A stretch of 17,719 nt of DNA from Chitinophagaceae bacterium (GCA_025362915.1 JANYEU010000128.1:1-17719), one strand, 5' to 3'. Shown: positions 7,901 to 14,557, counted from the first letter of the stretch. Numbers and translations are program-made. The notes: generated by a model from the sequence alone, not told the origin.

Positions 7901-8042
7901 ATAAGAATTCCGTTTCTGTATACCCAAATATTTCTTGCGCGGCAGTATTTGTTTCAATCACTTGCCCATCAATATTTTTGATGATGACAGCAAAAGCCGC
8001 TTCTGAAAGGATAGATTTATAAAAAGAATTGTCTTCGTGCAT
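4962..8042 (-). CDS. Cytoplasmic multi-PAS sensor histidine kinase
   Basis: This 1026-residue kinase has six consecutive PAS/PAC modules, at about 8-120, 145-260, 268-380, 390-510, 522-650 and 676-788. Most end in the PAC signature DIT (for example GISRDIT, VTNIT, GAICDIT, GIAKDIT, SISTDIT). A dimerisation domain follows with His817 in FSYITSHNLRAPL. The HATPase_c domain has an N box NLITNSLKYA (Asn932), G1 DNGIGMD (963-969), an F-box-like FGLYQRF and G2 GIGLYL (992-997). No signal peptide or transmembrane segment is visible, so it should sense a cytoplasmic cue such as redox state, a gas, light or a small ligand. The PAS ligand cannot be told from sequence. The SHNLRAPL box is the variant common in Bacteroidota PAS kinases. 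The partner is the receiver gene 3 bp downstream. Confidence 0.95.
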   Translation of the reverse strand: MHEDNSFYKSILSEAAFAVIIKNIDGQVIETNTAAQEIFGYTETEFLLKRKEDLIVLEKETKQVLETDSSKFKKKLAYGTGVRKNGENFPVSFSFFSVDGDNRDAGKFCFFVNDLSEEIKKEKELERTVYEAKLLQDSLVQEHTLLRTLIDNLPVAIFVKDNLGRKLIANKADLKNIRVETEEEIIGKTDLELFDPASGHLGYDRDLKIINTGQPSINDLEIFTNKDGVQSYNLTSKFPIIDTAGNVTGLVGISRDITAQRAVEEKLKLIDFAFEQADVSIFLLKSDASFYNFNKRAHTLLGYTREEMMALKVEDIDPNHKAIDWPIHWAELREKKTLLFTSVQKKKDGSLIDVEIKANLIKYGDSEINCAFVTNITERKRAEVALQRSNERFEYATLATSDMIWESDLLTKEVFFSKNFELLFGYTITEAQTTDNNIWRKNIHPEDVEKIKHKRIRMLQTHEDKWDDEYRFKKANGKYAWVLDKTLIIRNEAGKPIRLVGAICDITTKRETEQAFAAMAALQKSILDSANFSIISTDVNGIIQSFNEGAEILLGYKAEEVINKQTPELIHDTEEMANRAKELTIELGRKIKPGFEVFVAKAKLGISTETEWTYIHRNGYRFPVSLSVTSLHNYEGGVIGYLGIAKDITFEKQMQEELRISYEKLEETINELRQQQFAIDQHDIVSITDVQGMIIYANDSFCKISKYSKEELIGQNHRIIKSGYHQASLFIKMYNTIANGDVWKGDLCNKAKDGTLYWVGITIVPYMDAKTNKPLRYVSISTDITDKKLTELEREKLLREVTNNNRELKQFSYITSHNLRAPLTNLLSICNLIKTETIKDPLTIKLIDGFKRSTHDLNDTLNDLINILIIKENIHLPTSEVTFAQTLEKVTLSINKSIERTGTIIHSDFSSAPNVNFNPAYLESVFLNLITNSLKYAKPEGHPIIQINTSTNEDGTTKLIFSDNGIGMDMERVKNKIFGLYQRFHTNSDSKGIGLYLIYSQITALGGKIEFYSEVNIGTTFTLTFK

Positions 8043-8391
8043 CGTCTTAATAATGGGGTTCTTTTACAAAAATCTGGGTAACTAAAATTGAAAAAAATAA
8101 ATAATTACCATTCATTCCAACAATGTTTTATTTAAGAAATTAGATTGACAAGGATAAAAAAATTGAAAATACAGTTTTTTATAACGCAATAGTATTTATG
8201 CTGCATAAATCAATGGTAATAATAAAAAATGTTTGATGATTTACAATATGAACTGCCTTTTATTAGTATTTATTCAAGGCCTTGGGTTCGGCTGTTGTTA
8301 AAAAAATGGTATTAGGAAATTGCAAATTTGGGTAATCAAGAGAAAACCTCACCATAAACCCCGAACTTGCGCCAAAATAAACACTTAGAAA
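8043..8391. other. Divergent intergenic region without a supported gene
   Basis: These 349 very AT-rich bases separate the histidine kinase (minus) from the DUF6526 gene (plus). I see a weak minus-strand -7 element near the kinase, a perfect 10-bp palindrome CAAGGCCTTG at about 8275-8284, and CAAATTTG (one mismatch to TAnnTTTG) about 60 bp before the DUF6526 start. A 28-codon open frame at 8229-8315 has no supporting evidence. None of the 21-bp repeat units found elsewhere in the window is present. Confidence 0.6.
8067..8074 (-). promoter_or_regulatory. Possible -7 element for the histidine kinase operon
   Basis: On the minus strand GATTTTTG matches TAnnTTTG at all but the first base, and TTTT stands 19 bp further upstream where TTTG is expected. 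It is 24 bp from the kinase ATG. The match is imperfect in AT-rich sequence, so confidence is low. Confidence 0.35.
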
Positions 8392-8820
8392 ATGAACGGA
8401 CAAAATTTTAAAAATCACTCAAGATTAGTTCTTGGTTGGCATGGATTAACCTTTTTTTCCATCTTGGCTTTGTTGGTAGGGTCTATTGTAAACATAGTAC
8501 ATTCTGCAAGAGAAAATCTCTATTCTGCTTCACTCATTTGTTTGGTGGCTTTCATATTTCTCTTGTTCTTTATCTATACAAGGGTATTTGTACTTAAAGT
8601 ACAGGATAGGGCTATCCGTGTCGAAGAAAGTTTGCGCTATTTTATACTTACCGGCAAGCCGTTGAGTAGCAAGTTGACCGTCCAACAAATTATTGGTTTG
8701 CGCTTTGCTTCCGACGAAGAATATCCAGACTTAGCGGCGAAGACATTGCAAGAAAACCTCAGTAACAAGCAAATAAAACAAGCCGTCAAAAACTGGAAAG
8801 GCGATTATCATCGTGCCTAA
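8392..8820 (+). CDS. DUF6526 family membrane protein
   Basis: The 142-residue protein has a short basic N-terminus, two hydrophobic segments at about 17-37 and 44-66 that should form a transmembrane hairpin, and a charged soluble C-terminal half. The conserved-looking parts QDRAIRVEESLRYF (about 71-84) and IIGLRFASDEEYPDL (about 100-114) fit what I recall of DUF6526, a family of unknown function in Bacteroidota and some other bacteria. No catalytic motif is visible. The ATG at 8392 is preceded by a long untranslated AT-rich region, and a strong bidirectional terminator begins 11 bp after the stop. It appears to be a single-gene transcript. Confidence 0.75.
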   Translation: MNGQNFKNHSRLVLGWHGLTFFSILALLVGSIVNIVHSARENLYSASLICLVAFIFLLFFIYTRVFVLKVQDRAIRVEESLRYFILTGKPLSSKLTVQQIIGLRFASDEEYPDLAAKTLQENLSNKQIKQAVKNWKGDYHRA

Positions 8821-8831
8821 ATGAAATAAAT

Positions 8832-8868
8832 AAATGGTCAACAACTTTTGAAGGGTTGTTGACCATTT
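8832..8868. terminator. Strong bidirectional terminator
   Basis: AAATGGTCAACAAC (8832-8845) and GTTGTTGACCATTT (8855-8868) form a perfect 14-bp stem with a 9-base loop. On the plus strand TGTTATTTCTTTG follows; on the minus strand TTTATTTATTTC follows. It ends the DUF6526 transcript. Its minus-strand competence implies a transcript arriving from the right, which supports the small minus-strand gene at 8895-9029. Confidence 0.9.
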
Positions 8869-8894
8869 GTTATTTCTTTGTTTGTAACTACTAC

Positions 8895-9029
8895 TTATTT
8901 TAAGAAATAAGGTATAATACCTCCTACTACCACAAACCCAAGTGTAATCAGTGCGAAATATTTTACTCTTTTTTGCTTTGTAACCCCATTCTCCCCATCC
9001 TTTAATCCTGAAAATCCTGATTCAGACAA
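8895..9029 (-). CDS. Candidate small single-pass membrane protein
   Basis: A minus-strand frame ending in TAA at 8895-8897 encodes about 44 residues if it starts at the TTG at 9029, or 51 from the GTG at 9050. There is no in-frame ATG, and the frame is open back to about 9114. The peptide has an acidic/polar N-terminus (SESGFSGLKDGENG), then a basic stretch KQKRVK, and then one convincing transmembrane helix, YFALITLGFVVVGGIIPYFL, ending in Lys. This layout is that of an inner-membrane protein with its N-terminus inside. A purine-rich GGAGAAAGGG lies 7 bp before the TTG. A bidirectional terminator lies directly downstream. It was found by reading the strand by eye, and I do not recognise a family. 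It could also be a decayed gene, given the missing ATG. Confidence 0.45.
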   Translation of the reverse strand: MSESGFSGLKDGENGVTKQKRVKYFALITLGFVVVGGIIPYFLK

Positions 9030-9068
9030 AGTATCTACCCTTTCTCCCACCCAAAAGCCACTTTCCTC

Positions 9069-9336
9069 AAAACATACACGTTTTTTACGCAGTAAGTACG
9101 GAATGGAGCGTAAAGACTATGGTTTAGTCGCAAACATGTGCTTGTGCTCTCCAAACATATGACTTTGAATCCAAACATATATCTTTATGCTTTAAAGACG
9201 CATCGTTGCACTCCAAACATGTGTCTTTCGCTTCAAACAGTAGTGTTTGCGCTTCATTCCTTACTCTTTGCGATCAAACCGTAGTCTTTGCGAAAAAAAG
9301 GTATTGTTTGCATTGCAAACTTTCGACTTTGGACTA
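9069..9336. repeat. Second, degenerate array of thirteen 20-21-bp units
   Basis: Units start at 9069, 9090, 9111, 9131, 9152, 9172, 9193, 9214, 9234, 9255, 9275, 9295 and 9316, so spacing is always 20 or 21 bp. The consensus is roughly CAAACATATGTCTTTGCGCTT; the best units read CAAACAGTAGTGTTTGCG and CAAACCGTAGTCTTTGCG. The core AAAC-n-GTnGTnTTT is shared with the AAACGGTCGTTTTTT unit of the array at 3057-3308, so the two are members of one repeat family with this one more diverged. The array lies between the minus-strand small-protein candidate and the plus-strand DUF4476 gene. Confidence 0.85.
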
Positions 9337-9356
9337 CACTGTAGGTATAAAAGTAT

Positions 9357-9364
9357 TATGTTTG
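9357..9364 (+). promoter_or_regulatory. -7 promoter element for the DUF4476-truA unit
   Basis: TATGTTTG is an exact TAnnTTTG match 22 bp before the ATG at 9387. No TTTG is found at the usual 19-20 bp spacing; the nearest is 25 bp upstream (9328-9331), inside the last repeat unit of the array. Confidence 0.6.
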
Positions 9365-9386
9365 TCAAAACAGACATTAGATACCT

Positions 9387-10136
9387 ATGGGCAAACTCTT
9401 TCTTTCGTTCCTACTTCTTTGCAGCTTCTATAGTAAATCCAGCGCACAGAAAAACTTCTTTATTTACATGGAATCTGAGGCAAAAGAACCTTTTTATGTA
9501 TTGATTGATGGAAAGACAAATTATAGTTCCTCACTAAATGGTTTTCTTACTATCCCTCAAATGATTGCCGGAGATTATGATGCGGAAGTTGGATTTGTGA
9601 AAGACAAATACCCATCGCAACATTTTATCATCTCCATTAAAGGGATGGATGTAGGTTTTATACTGCGCAGGGCGAAGGACAATACGTTTGGATTGCTAAA
9701 CCTGCAAACTTTTGCCACAATTGCCCCTGCTGCCATAGAAAATTCTACGCCAACACAAACACAACAGGCAATGGCCGAAGCAATGGCGAAAATTCCTGAA
9801 ACAACTGCGAAAACAATGTCGCCTTTTGCCAATAAATTGAAACAAAACCCAAATTGTATCATTGCTACAGATGCAGATTTTAACGCTTTGAAGAAACTTA
9901 TGCAAGCTGCAAAAACAGAAACCCAAATAATTGCGGAGGGCAAGGCTGTGTTTGCCGAAAAATGTTTTTCTACCGAGCAGATAAGGAAACTAAGCAAGGT
10001 TATTATTACTGAAAAAAGCAAACTATCCCTGTTTTTGGTAGCTAAAGAATGTATTTATGATGGAAATAATTACGCCTCATTACAAAATCAGCTCACTGAG
10101 CCTGCTATTTTAAAACAATTCCGAAACTGTCTTTAA
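9387..10136 (+). CDS. Secreted DUF4476 domain protein
   Basis: The 249-residue protein has a signal peptide (MGKLFLSFLLLCSFYSKSSA, cut before Gln21). An N-terminal half at about 22-100 reads as beta-strands, resembling the small domain that often precedes DUF4476. A low-complexity Ala/Thr/Gln-rich linker lies at about 110-145. The C-terminal DUF4476 domain spans about 155-247, with DADFNALKKLM, FSTEQIRKLSKVI, KLSLFLVAKECIYD and NYASL...L. The domain is helical, common in secreted Bacteroidota proteins and of unknown function. Three cysteines fall in the C-terminal half (near 155, 194 and 222) and one at the C-terminus. Only one base separates its stop from truA, so the two share a transcript. 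Confidence 0.85.
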   Translation: MGKLFLSFLLLCSFYSKSSAQKNFFIYMESEAKEPFYVLIDGKTNYSSSLNGFLTIPQMIAGDYDAEVGFVKDKYPSQHFIISIKGMDVGFILRRAKDNTFGLLNLQTFATIAPAAIENSTPTQTQQAMAEAMAKIPETTAKTMSPFANKLKQNPNCIIATDADFNALKKLMQAAKTETQIIAEGKAVFAEKCFSTEQIRKLSKVIITEKSKLSLFLVAKECIYDGNNYASLQNQLTEPAILKQFRNCL

Positions 10137-10137
10137 T

Positions 10138-10896
10138 ATGCACCGATATTTTATTGAAGTGGTTTATAAGGGCACTCGTTACAGCGGTTTTCAAACGCAA
10201 CAAAATGCCGAAACCATACAATCGGTTATTGAATCTGCCATGCAAAAGGTATATAAAACCACTTTTCAACTTACCTGTTCGTCACGTACCGATGCCGGGG
10301 TTCATGCCTTGCAAAACTTTTTTCATGTAGATACAGACACAGAACTTAATCCAAAACAGGTCTATAACCTCAATTCAATCTTGCCAAGGGATATTATTGT
10401 AAAGCAAATTGTACCAGTTTCTCCAGAAGCCCATGCCCGTTTTAGTGCCACGCACAGGGAGTATAAATATTATATAACGAGAAATAGGAATCCTTTTTTA
10501 ACCGAGACGGCTTGGTTTTATCCTTACAATCTTGATATTGAAGCTTTGCAGCTAGCTGCTGAAATACTGCTTACCTACTCCGACTTTACTTCTTTTTCTA
10601 AACGGAATACACAGGTAAAAACTTTCATCTGCGATATAATCACTTCAAGATGGGCATACGAAAATGATTGTTTGGTATATAATGTAAAGGCAAACCGATT
10701 TTTGAGAGGGATGGTGCGTGGATTGGTAGGAACGATGCTGCAAGTAGGGCGAGGATTGATAAGTTTGGATGATTTTAAACAGATAATAGAAGCCAAAGAC
10801 TGTACAAAAGCCAACTTTACGACACCTTCAACGGGATTGTTTTTGATAGAAGTTACTTATCCTGAAACTTTGGTAAAGAAAGAAATGATGGTGTAA
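10138..10896 (+). CDS. truA: tRNA pseudouridine(38-40) synthase TruA
   Basis: The 252-residue enzyme converts uridines 38-40 in the tRNA anticodon arm to pseudouridine in the cytosol. Family motifs are all present: YKGTRYSGFQTQ (10-21), the catalytic loop SSRTDAGVHALQ with Asp52, the ARFSATHREYKYYI segment with the active-site Tyr region (about 100-114), and RFLRGMVRGLVGTMLQVGRG near the C-terminus. Length is normal. The ATG at 10138 follows the DUF4476 stop after a single base (TAA-T-ATG), indicating translational coupling. Being second in a unit with a secreted protein is unusual in functional terms and probably reflects chance operon structure. Confidence 0.97.
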   Translation: MHRYFIEVVYKGTRYSGFQTQQNAETIQSVIESAMQKVYKTTFQLTCSSRTDAGVHALQNFFHVDTDTELNPKQVYNLNSILPRDIIVKQIVPVSPEAHARFSATHREYKYYITRNRNPFLTETAWFYPYNLDIEALQLAAEILLTYSDFTSFSKRNTQVKTFICDIITSRWAYENDCLVYNVKANRFLRGMVRGLVGTMLQVGRGLISLDDFKQIIEAKDCTKANFTTPSTGLFLIEVTYPETLVKKEMMV

Positions 10897-10897
10897 A

Positions 10898-10927
10898 GTA
10901 ATATCGCACATCTCCTTTGTGTATTAC
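10898..10927. terminator. Possible weak hairpin between truA and the desaturase gene
   Basis: GTAATA (10898-10903) pairs with TATTAC (10922-10927), and an inner CACA/TGTG stem encloses TCTCCTT. A three-base bulge weakens it and there is no long T-run. It occupies the whole 27-bp gap between convergent genes, which is the main reason to mention it. Confidence 0.3.
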
Positions 10928-11688
10928 GCAGCCACCCTTTCTACTTTTATAACAGGGATTTTTATTATCTTGATAATACCAATGCTATTCATGCCCCGCA
11001 TTACCTGATAAGTAAGATCAAACTCGAACCATTTATTCGCAAAATTTGCATCATGTTTGGCATAGTGGTGGTTATTCTGAAACAGTTCTCCCATTAAAAG
11101 AACGCCAAATGGAGTAGAATTCTTGCTATGGTCGCCATTATTATAGTTGCTGTAGCCGTATTTATGTCCGCACCAATTTACAATTGCTCCCTGAAGCGGT
11201 CCCATTAAAAAGTGTATTGGTAATAACAGGAACCACCAAAAACTAGGGGTAAAAACTAGATAGAAAGCTATGTAAGCCGCTATAAAAAACAAGCGGGTAA
11301 GTAGGTGATTGCCCAATTTATCCAGCCTGTTCCATGCCGGCAAGTAATCTTTTGTAAACTGTGCTTCAGGTAAGTTTTTTCCTGAAATTAAACCACGGAA
11401 TATACGGGCGGTACTCCACATCATCTGATATATATCTTTAAAAAAGTACGGTGAATGTGGATCTTTCTCCGTGTCGCTATACAGATGATGCATCCTGTGC
11501 ATTACGCCATAAGCGCTGGGAACCAAAAATGAGCTACCCTGCACAAACCATGTAATCAGATAAAACGTACGTTCCCAGTTTTTACTTGTTGTGTACATTT
11601 TGTGGGATGCAAAGCGGTGCAAAAAGAAAGAATGGAAGAAAAGCGAGAGGAACCAATGACCGAAAAAAAACAAAAGAATTGTGACCAT
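10924..11688 (-). CDS. Membrane acyl-CoA/fatty-acid desaturase
   Basis: The 254-residue protein belongs to the membrane fatty-acid desaturase superfamily, the di-iron enzymes that introduce a cis double bond into acyl chains and adjust membrane fluidity. Histidine clusters in order: HxxxxH with neighbours (His19, His24, His29 in HSFFLHRFASH), HRMHH (64-68), NWCGH (171-175) and QNNHHYAKH (204-212). Hydrophobic segments at about 3-22, 42-58, 132-147 and 150-168 fit the four-helix topology. The start is placed at ATG 11688. A longer frame opens only with TTG at 11745 and would have its first codon inside an exact TAnnTTTG promoter element. The C-terminal tail is Ile/Lys-rich. It is convergent with truA and probably transcribed separately from the polysaccharide operon. 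Confidence 0.92.
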   Translation of the reverse strand: MVTILLFFFGHWFLSLFFHSFFLHRFASHKMYTTSKNWERTFYLITWFVQGSSFLVPSAYGVMHRMHHLYSDTEKDPHSPYFFKDIYQMMWSTARIFRGLISGKNLPEAQFTKDYLPAWNRLDKLGNHLLTRLFFIAAYIAFYLVFTPSFWWFLLLPIHFLMGPLQGAIVNWCGHKYGYSNYNNGDHSKNSTPFGVLLMGELFQNNHHYAKHDANFANKWFEFDLTYQVMRGMNSIGIIKIIKIPVIKVERVAA

Positions 11689-11742
11689 ATTAATAATTAG
11701 AGTGGTTGCGGGGGCGCAAGGTAACGGTTTAATATTAAACAA

Positions 11743-11750
11743 CAAAGCTA
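11743..11750 (-). promoter_or_regulatory. -7 promoter element for the desaturase gene
   Basis: TAGCTTTG on the minus strand is an exact TAnnTTTG match, 54 bp upstream of the ATG at 11688. There is no TTTG at the -33 position. The element lies between the end of the glycosyltransferase operon and the desaturase gene. It argues for independent expression and for the shorter start. Confidence 0.5.
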
Positions 11751-11796
11751 ACTAGAATGTTAGGTTGTAGGGGTCTTATTATAATTCATGAAGAAT

Positions 11797-12708
11797 CTAA
11801 TTTTTAAAGCCAAGATAACTGCTATCCCTGCTGTTGCTGATGTTCCACCAGATAGCCCTTATCAGTTGCCTGATAAAACCGAACTCTCTATTCTTTAGGT
11901 AAAAAAAAATGTTTCGTGGAGTAACTACTAGCATGAAGTAAGCGTAAAAAAACAACTTTTGAAATGTGCTGGCATTTCTTCTGGTATAAAGTATCCTATT
12001 GCGGTTCATAAAGTACTCTTTGAGCAGACTTTTTTTGCCTACCGATATTGATTCTTTATGATAGATAAGTGCTTGCATGTTTACCCAAACCTCATAACCA
12101 GCATGTTTTATATGATCGCTCCAATCCATCTCCTCATAATATAAAAAGAAGTTTTCTGCCATAAGTCCAGCCTTGTCAATTGCTTCACGTTTTACCATCA
12201 TGGCAGCACCATGGGCAAAGCCTGTTGCGCCCGTAACTTTATCGTACTGCCCATTATCTGTTTCAAATTGGCCGATGCAACTATTCCTTGCAGTAAAATA
12301 ATCCATGGGTGTATATCCTGCGTATTGAAGCATATCTGGCTTATCGAAGTAGCGTATCTTTGGCGACACCATTCCAACATTTGGATTTTTATCCAACGTT
12401 TCCACCAATGTTTCCACCAGTCTTTCAGTAAACTCAGTATCATTATTTACCAAAAAAAGGTAATCGCCACTTGCAGCTTTAATGCCTAGGTTATTACCTC
12501 CTGCAAAGCCAAGGTTTTCCTCGCTTCTAATAAATTGTACATTCGGATACCGGGTAATCCAAACAGGCACAGGATTAATTTTACTGCCATTATCCACCAC
12601 TATTATCTCCAGATTGGCGTATGTGTTTTTTGCAGCAATAGATGCCAGCAGCTCATCAGTTACATGGCTGTGATTAAAATTTACCGTTACGATGGATACC
12701 TTTTTCAC
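11797..12708 (-). CDS. Glycosyltransferase family 2 (rhamnosyltransferase-like)
   Basis: The 303-residue protein has a GT-A fold of the GT2 family. It starts with VSIVTVNFNHS (4-14) and has VDNGS (38-42), SEENLGFAGGNNLG (62-75) and the nucleotide-sugar/metal site LVNNDTE (86-92). The acceptor-side motif YEEMDWS is at 191-197, typical of the WbbL-like rhamnosyltransferase branch. A hydrophobic stretch near 251-272 may be a membrane anchor. It should add one sugar to a lipid-linked polysaccharide on the cytoplasmic face. It begins with GTG, because no in-frame ATG lies closer to the family N-terminus. It is the last gene of the operon, 11 bp after the GT14 gene. Confidence 0.93.
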   Translation of the reverse strand: MKKVSIVTVNFNHSHVTDELLASIAAKNTYANLEIIVVDNGSKINPVPVWITRYPNVQFIRSEENLGFAGGNNLGIKAASGDYLFLVNNDTEFTERLVETLVETLDKNPNVGMVSPKIRYFDKPDMLQYAGYTPMDYFTARNSCIGQFETDNGQYDKVTGATGFAHGAAMMVKREAIDKAGLMAENFFLYYEEMDWSDHIKHAGYEVWVNMQALIYHKESISVGKKSLLKEYFMNRNRILYTRRNASTFQKLFFYAYFMLVVTPRNIFFYLKNREFGFIRQLIRAIWWNISNSRDSSYLGFKN

Positions 12709-12719
12709 GTTATTTATAT

Positions 12720-13601
12720 TTAGTCTTCCTCATCTTCTGGTAGGCGTTTACTTATGGCAATAGCAGCTTGTTCATCAAGGTAATCAAGTATTTTACTATC
12801 AACCTTACTATTAAACTTCCTTGCAAATAATTTACCGCTCTCCGTCAATTTTTGTGCATCATCCGTGGTCAATGTCTTTGGACTTGCGTTTCCTTCAGAC
12901 CAATCTATATACCGCAGATTATCATTCACCATATCCGATTTATAATCTGAATTATAAACCATCGTTTGAAAGAAGAATTCATCACTGCCCCATGTGTTCT
13001 TAAAAAACCGTTGAATTTCTGGATGATCCAACAGATAATCTGCCATGTCATTGGCATGTAGTGTTGACATCGTAAACCACTGCGACCTGCCATAACCTAT
13101 CATTCCTTTAGGTAGTTTACGTGCAGGCACTATGGCACTAATAAGATTTGCCAAGAAAGTGCTTCCAAAGAAAGGGGTATCTGTAAGGAAATATTTCTTT
13201 ATTCTTGGTATAGCCTCTTTCCATTCATTTTCTACAGATTTAAACTCTGTAAAAACCTTACCTGGATTCTTCTTAAAAAAATCATGAATTTCATATACAT
13301 CCTTCAATGGATAATCTTGTCCACTCAACAAATTGATATAATCGTATCGCTTATTTGTCTGTAAAATACAATCTATTCCATTCAGGGTAGCTTGCACCAT
13401 ACTAAACCCACCCCAATATATTTTCACTCTTGGTCTCACAAAGTAAACCTGTCCTAGGTTTTCTAAATGTAAGAATGGGTTTATGTCTGTTTTCAGGTCA
13501 ACATGTATAAAAAAGTCTGCCTTCTTGTGTTGCAGCCGCCTTATCATTCTTTCCAAATGTTCCGGGTCGCCATGTGTTAAAATAAGGTGTGCAAGTCTCA
13601 T
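12720..13601 (-). CDS. GT14 (core-2/I-branching) beta-N-acetylglucosaminyl/xylosyltransferase-like protein
   Basis: The 293-residue protein matches the branching-enzyme family. It has AHLILTHGDPEHLERMI at the N-terminus (4-20), HVD (34-36), WGGFSMVQATLNGI (64-77), LLSGQDYPL (92-100), a central YGRSQWFTMS segment, and GSDEFFFQTMV carrying the presumed catalytic acid. Known members transfer GlcNAc, xylose or glucuronic acid in beta linkage and do not need a DxD metal site. In bacterial clusters they act on capsule or exopolysaccharide. ATG 13601 is used; a TTG one codon upstream is not needed. The C-terminus is acidic (LPEDEED). It sits 26 bp downstream of the GT8 gene. Confidence 0.9.
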   Translation of the reverse strand: MRLAHLILTHGDPEHLERMIRRLQHKKADFFIHVDLKTDINPFLHLENLGQVYFVRPRVKIYWGGFSMVQATLNGIDCILQTNKRYDYINLLSGQDYPLKDVYEIHDFFKKNPGKVFTEFKSVENEWKEAIPRIKKYFLTDTPFFGSTFLANLISAIVPARKLPKGMIGYGRSQWFTMSTLHANDMADYLLDHPEIQRFFKNTWGSDEFFFQTMVYNSDYKSDMVNDNLRYIDWSEGNASPKTLTTDDAQKLTESGKLFARKFNSKVDSKILDYLDEQAAIAISKRLPEDEED

Positions 13602-13630
13602 CAAGTATGTTTTATTAAGGGAGTAATTGT

Positions 13631-14521
13631 TTAAAACATCTTCTTCACCTTACTCCAAATATTTTTAAATTTCTTGATATATCTCGACGATTCACCAATT
13701 GGTTTAAAATTTTTCCATTCAGTTTGGTCAAGGTAAAAGTAAAATGTCTTTTTAAAATCTGGGTTGTAATTGTATGATTGATAAATGGGTTTGCGTTCTA
13801 CAAAATGTATCAAGAAAGGCTTCTCTACAGTATCTATCGTAGAAAAATGGTTCCACAATGGATTTAATTCCAGCCATTTGTTTGCCAATACCACATTTAA
13901 TCCGTACTGATCCGGATAGTTTGCAAACTTCTTATTATTGTCTATGCACGTGATAATCTTGGTGGTCACATCCTGTTCGCGCCAGTTTTTTGTTTGCATC
14001 AATAGCAGGCCAGTGTTGAAGTATCTTGTCTTTCCTGATAAACCCAGCTCACCATAGTTCAGCACGCCTCCCCAAGAGTTATCGAAAGTAATGATACGTG
14101 GATCGAGCACTGCTGCCACCACATTATCGCCCAAATCATTCTCGAAAATGGTAGTGATGTCTGCCTGAACAATCATATCTACATCCAGATACAATACTTT
14201 TTCAATTTCTTTGGGAATGAAATACGGTATAAATAACCGCATATAAATATTGAGTGGATAAGAACTTCTATCCAATGGCAATTGCATTCCTGCCGGAATA
14301 ACCTCTTCCATCTTCTGCCAATGCAAAGTAGTAATGTTTTTATTTACAGACCGTTGAAGTTTTTGCTTATTGGCAGCGGTAAGTTTATCTTCTATTACAT
14401 ACACATTAATGGGTTGCCCGCTACTTATGTTTGCCTCGATAGACTTAATAAGTGCGGCAAGTAATATGAGGTAATGATTATCGCAAGCTACTACTACAGT
14501 AAGAGGTTTGGGCGTTGCCAT
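13631..14521 (-). CDS. Glycosyltransferase family 8
   Basis: The 296-residue protein is a retaining GT8 enzyme, related to bacterial LPS galactosyl/glucosyltransferases and to glycogenin. It opens with TVVVACDNHYLILLAALIKSI (8-28) and has the metal-binding DxD in VLYLDVDMIVQADI (Asp113, Asp115). The substrate strand YFNTGLLLM (167-175), PDQYGLNVV (203-211) and His239 in LIHFVERKP follow in the family order. The C-terminal basic segment (about 280-296) is likely membrane-associating. The donor sugar is not predictable. It lies 36 bp downstream of the GT4-like gene in the same operon. Confidence 0.93.
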   Translation of the reverse strand: MATPKPLTVVVACDNHYLILLAALIKSIEANISSGQPINVYVIEDKLTAANKQKLQRSVNKNITTLHWQKMEEVIPAGMQLPLDRSSYPLNIYMRLFIPYFIPKEIEKVLYLDVDMIVQADITTIFENDLGDNVVAAVLDPRIITFDNSWGGVLNYGELGLSGKTRYFNTGLLLMQTKNWREQDVTTKIITCIDNNKKFANYPDQYGLNVVLANKWLELNPLWNHFSTIDTVEKPFLIHFVERKPIYQSYNYNPDFKKTFYFYLDQTEWKNFKPIGESSRYIKKFKNIWSKVKKMF

Positions 14522-14557
14522 AAAACTTTATTAATTATAAATTTATAAATTAGAGGG

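Noticed and set aside
8229..8315. 28-codon plus-strand frame (MFDDLQYELPFISIY...)
   Set aside because: It is too short, with no promoter or terminator match and no hydrophobic or other distinctive architecture; chance frames of this length are common.
9206..9504. Plus-strand frames overlapping the second repeat array and the DUF4476 start
   Set aside because: They run through repeat DNA and then out of frame with the signal-peptide gene that starts at 9387; no family features.
11689..11745. Upstream extension of the desaturase to a TTG start
   Set aside because: The TTG lies inside a TAnnTTTG promoter element, and the extension lacks similarity to the family N-terminus; ATG 11688 is preferred.
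13931..14521. Reading the closely packed glycosyltransferases as insertion-derived or phage genes
   Set aside because: All show intact catalytic motifs, uniform strand and short spacings typical of a resident polysaccharide operon; no transposase or terminal repeats were seen.
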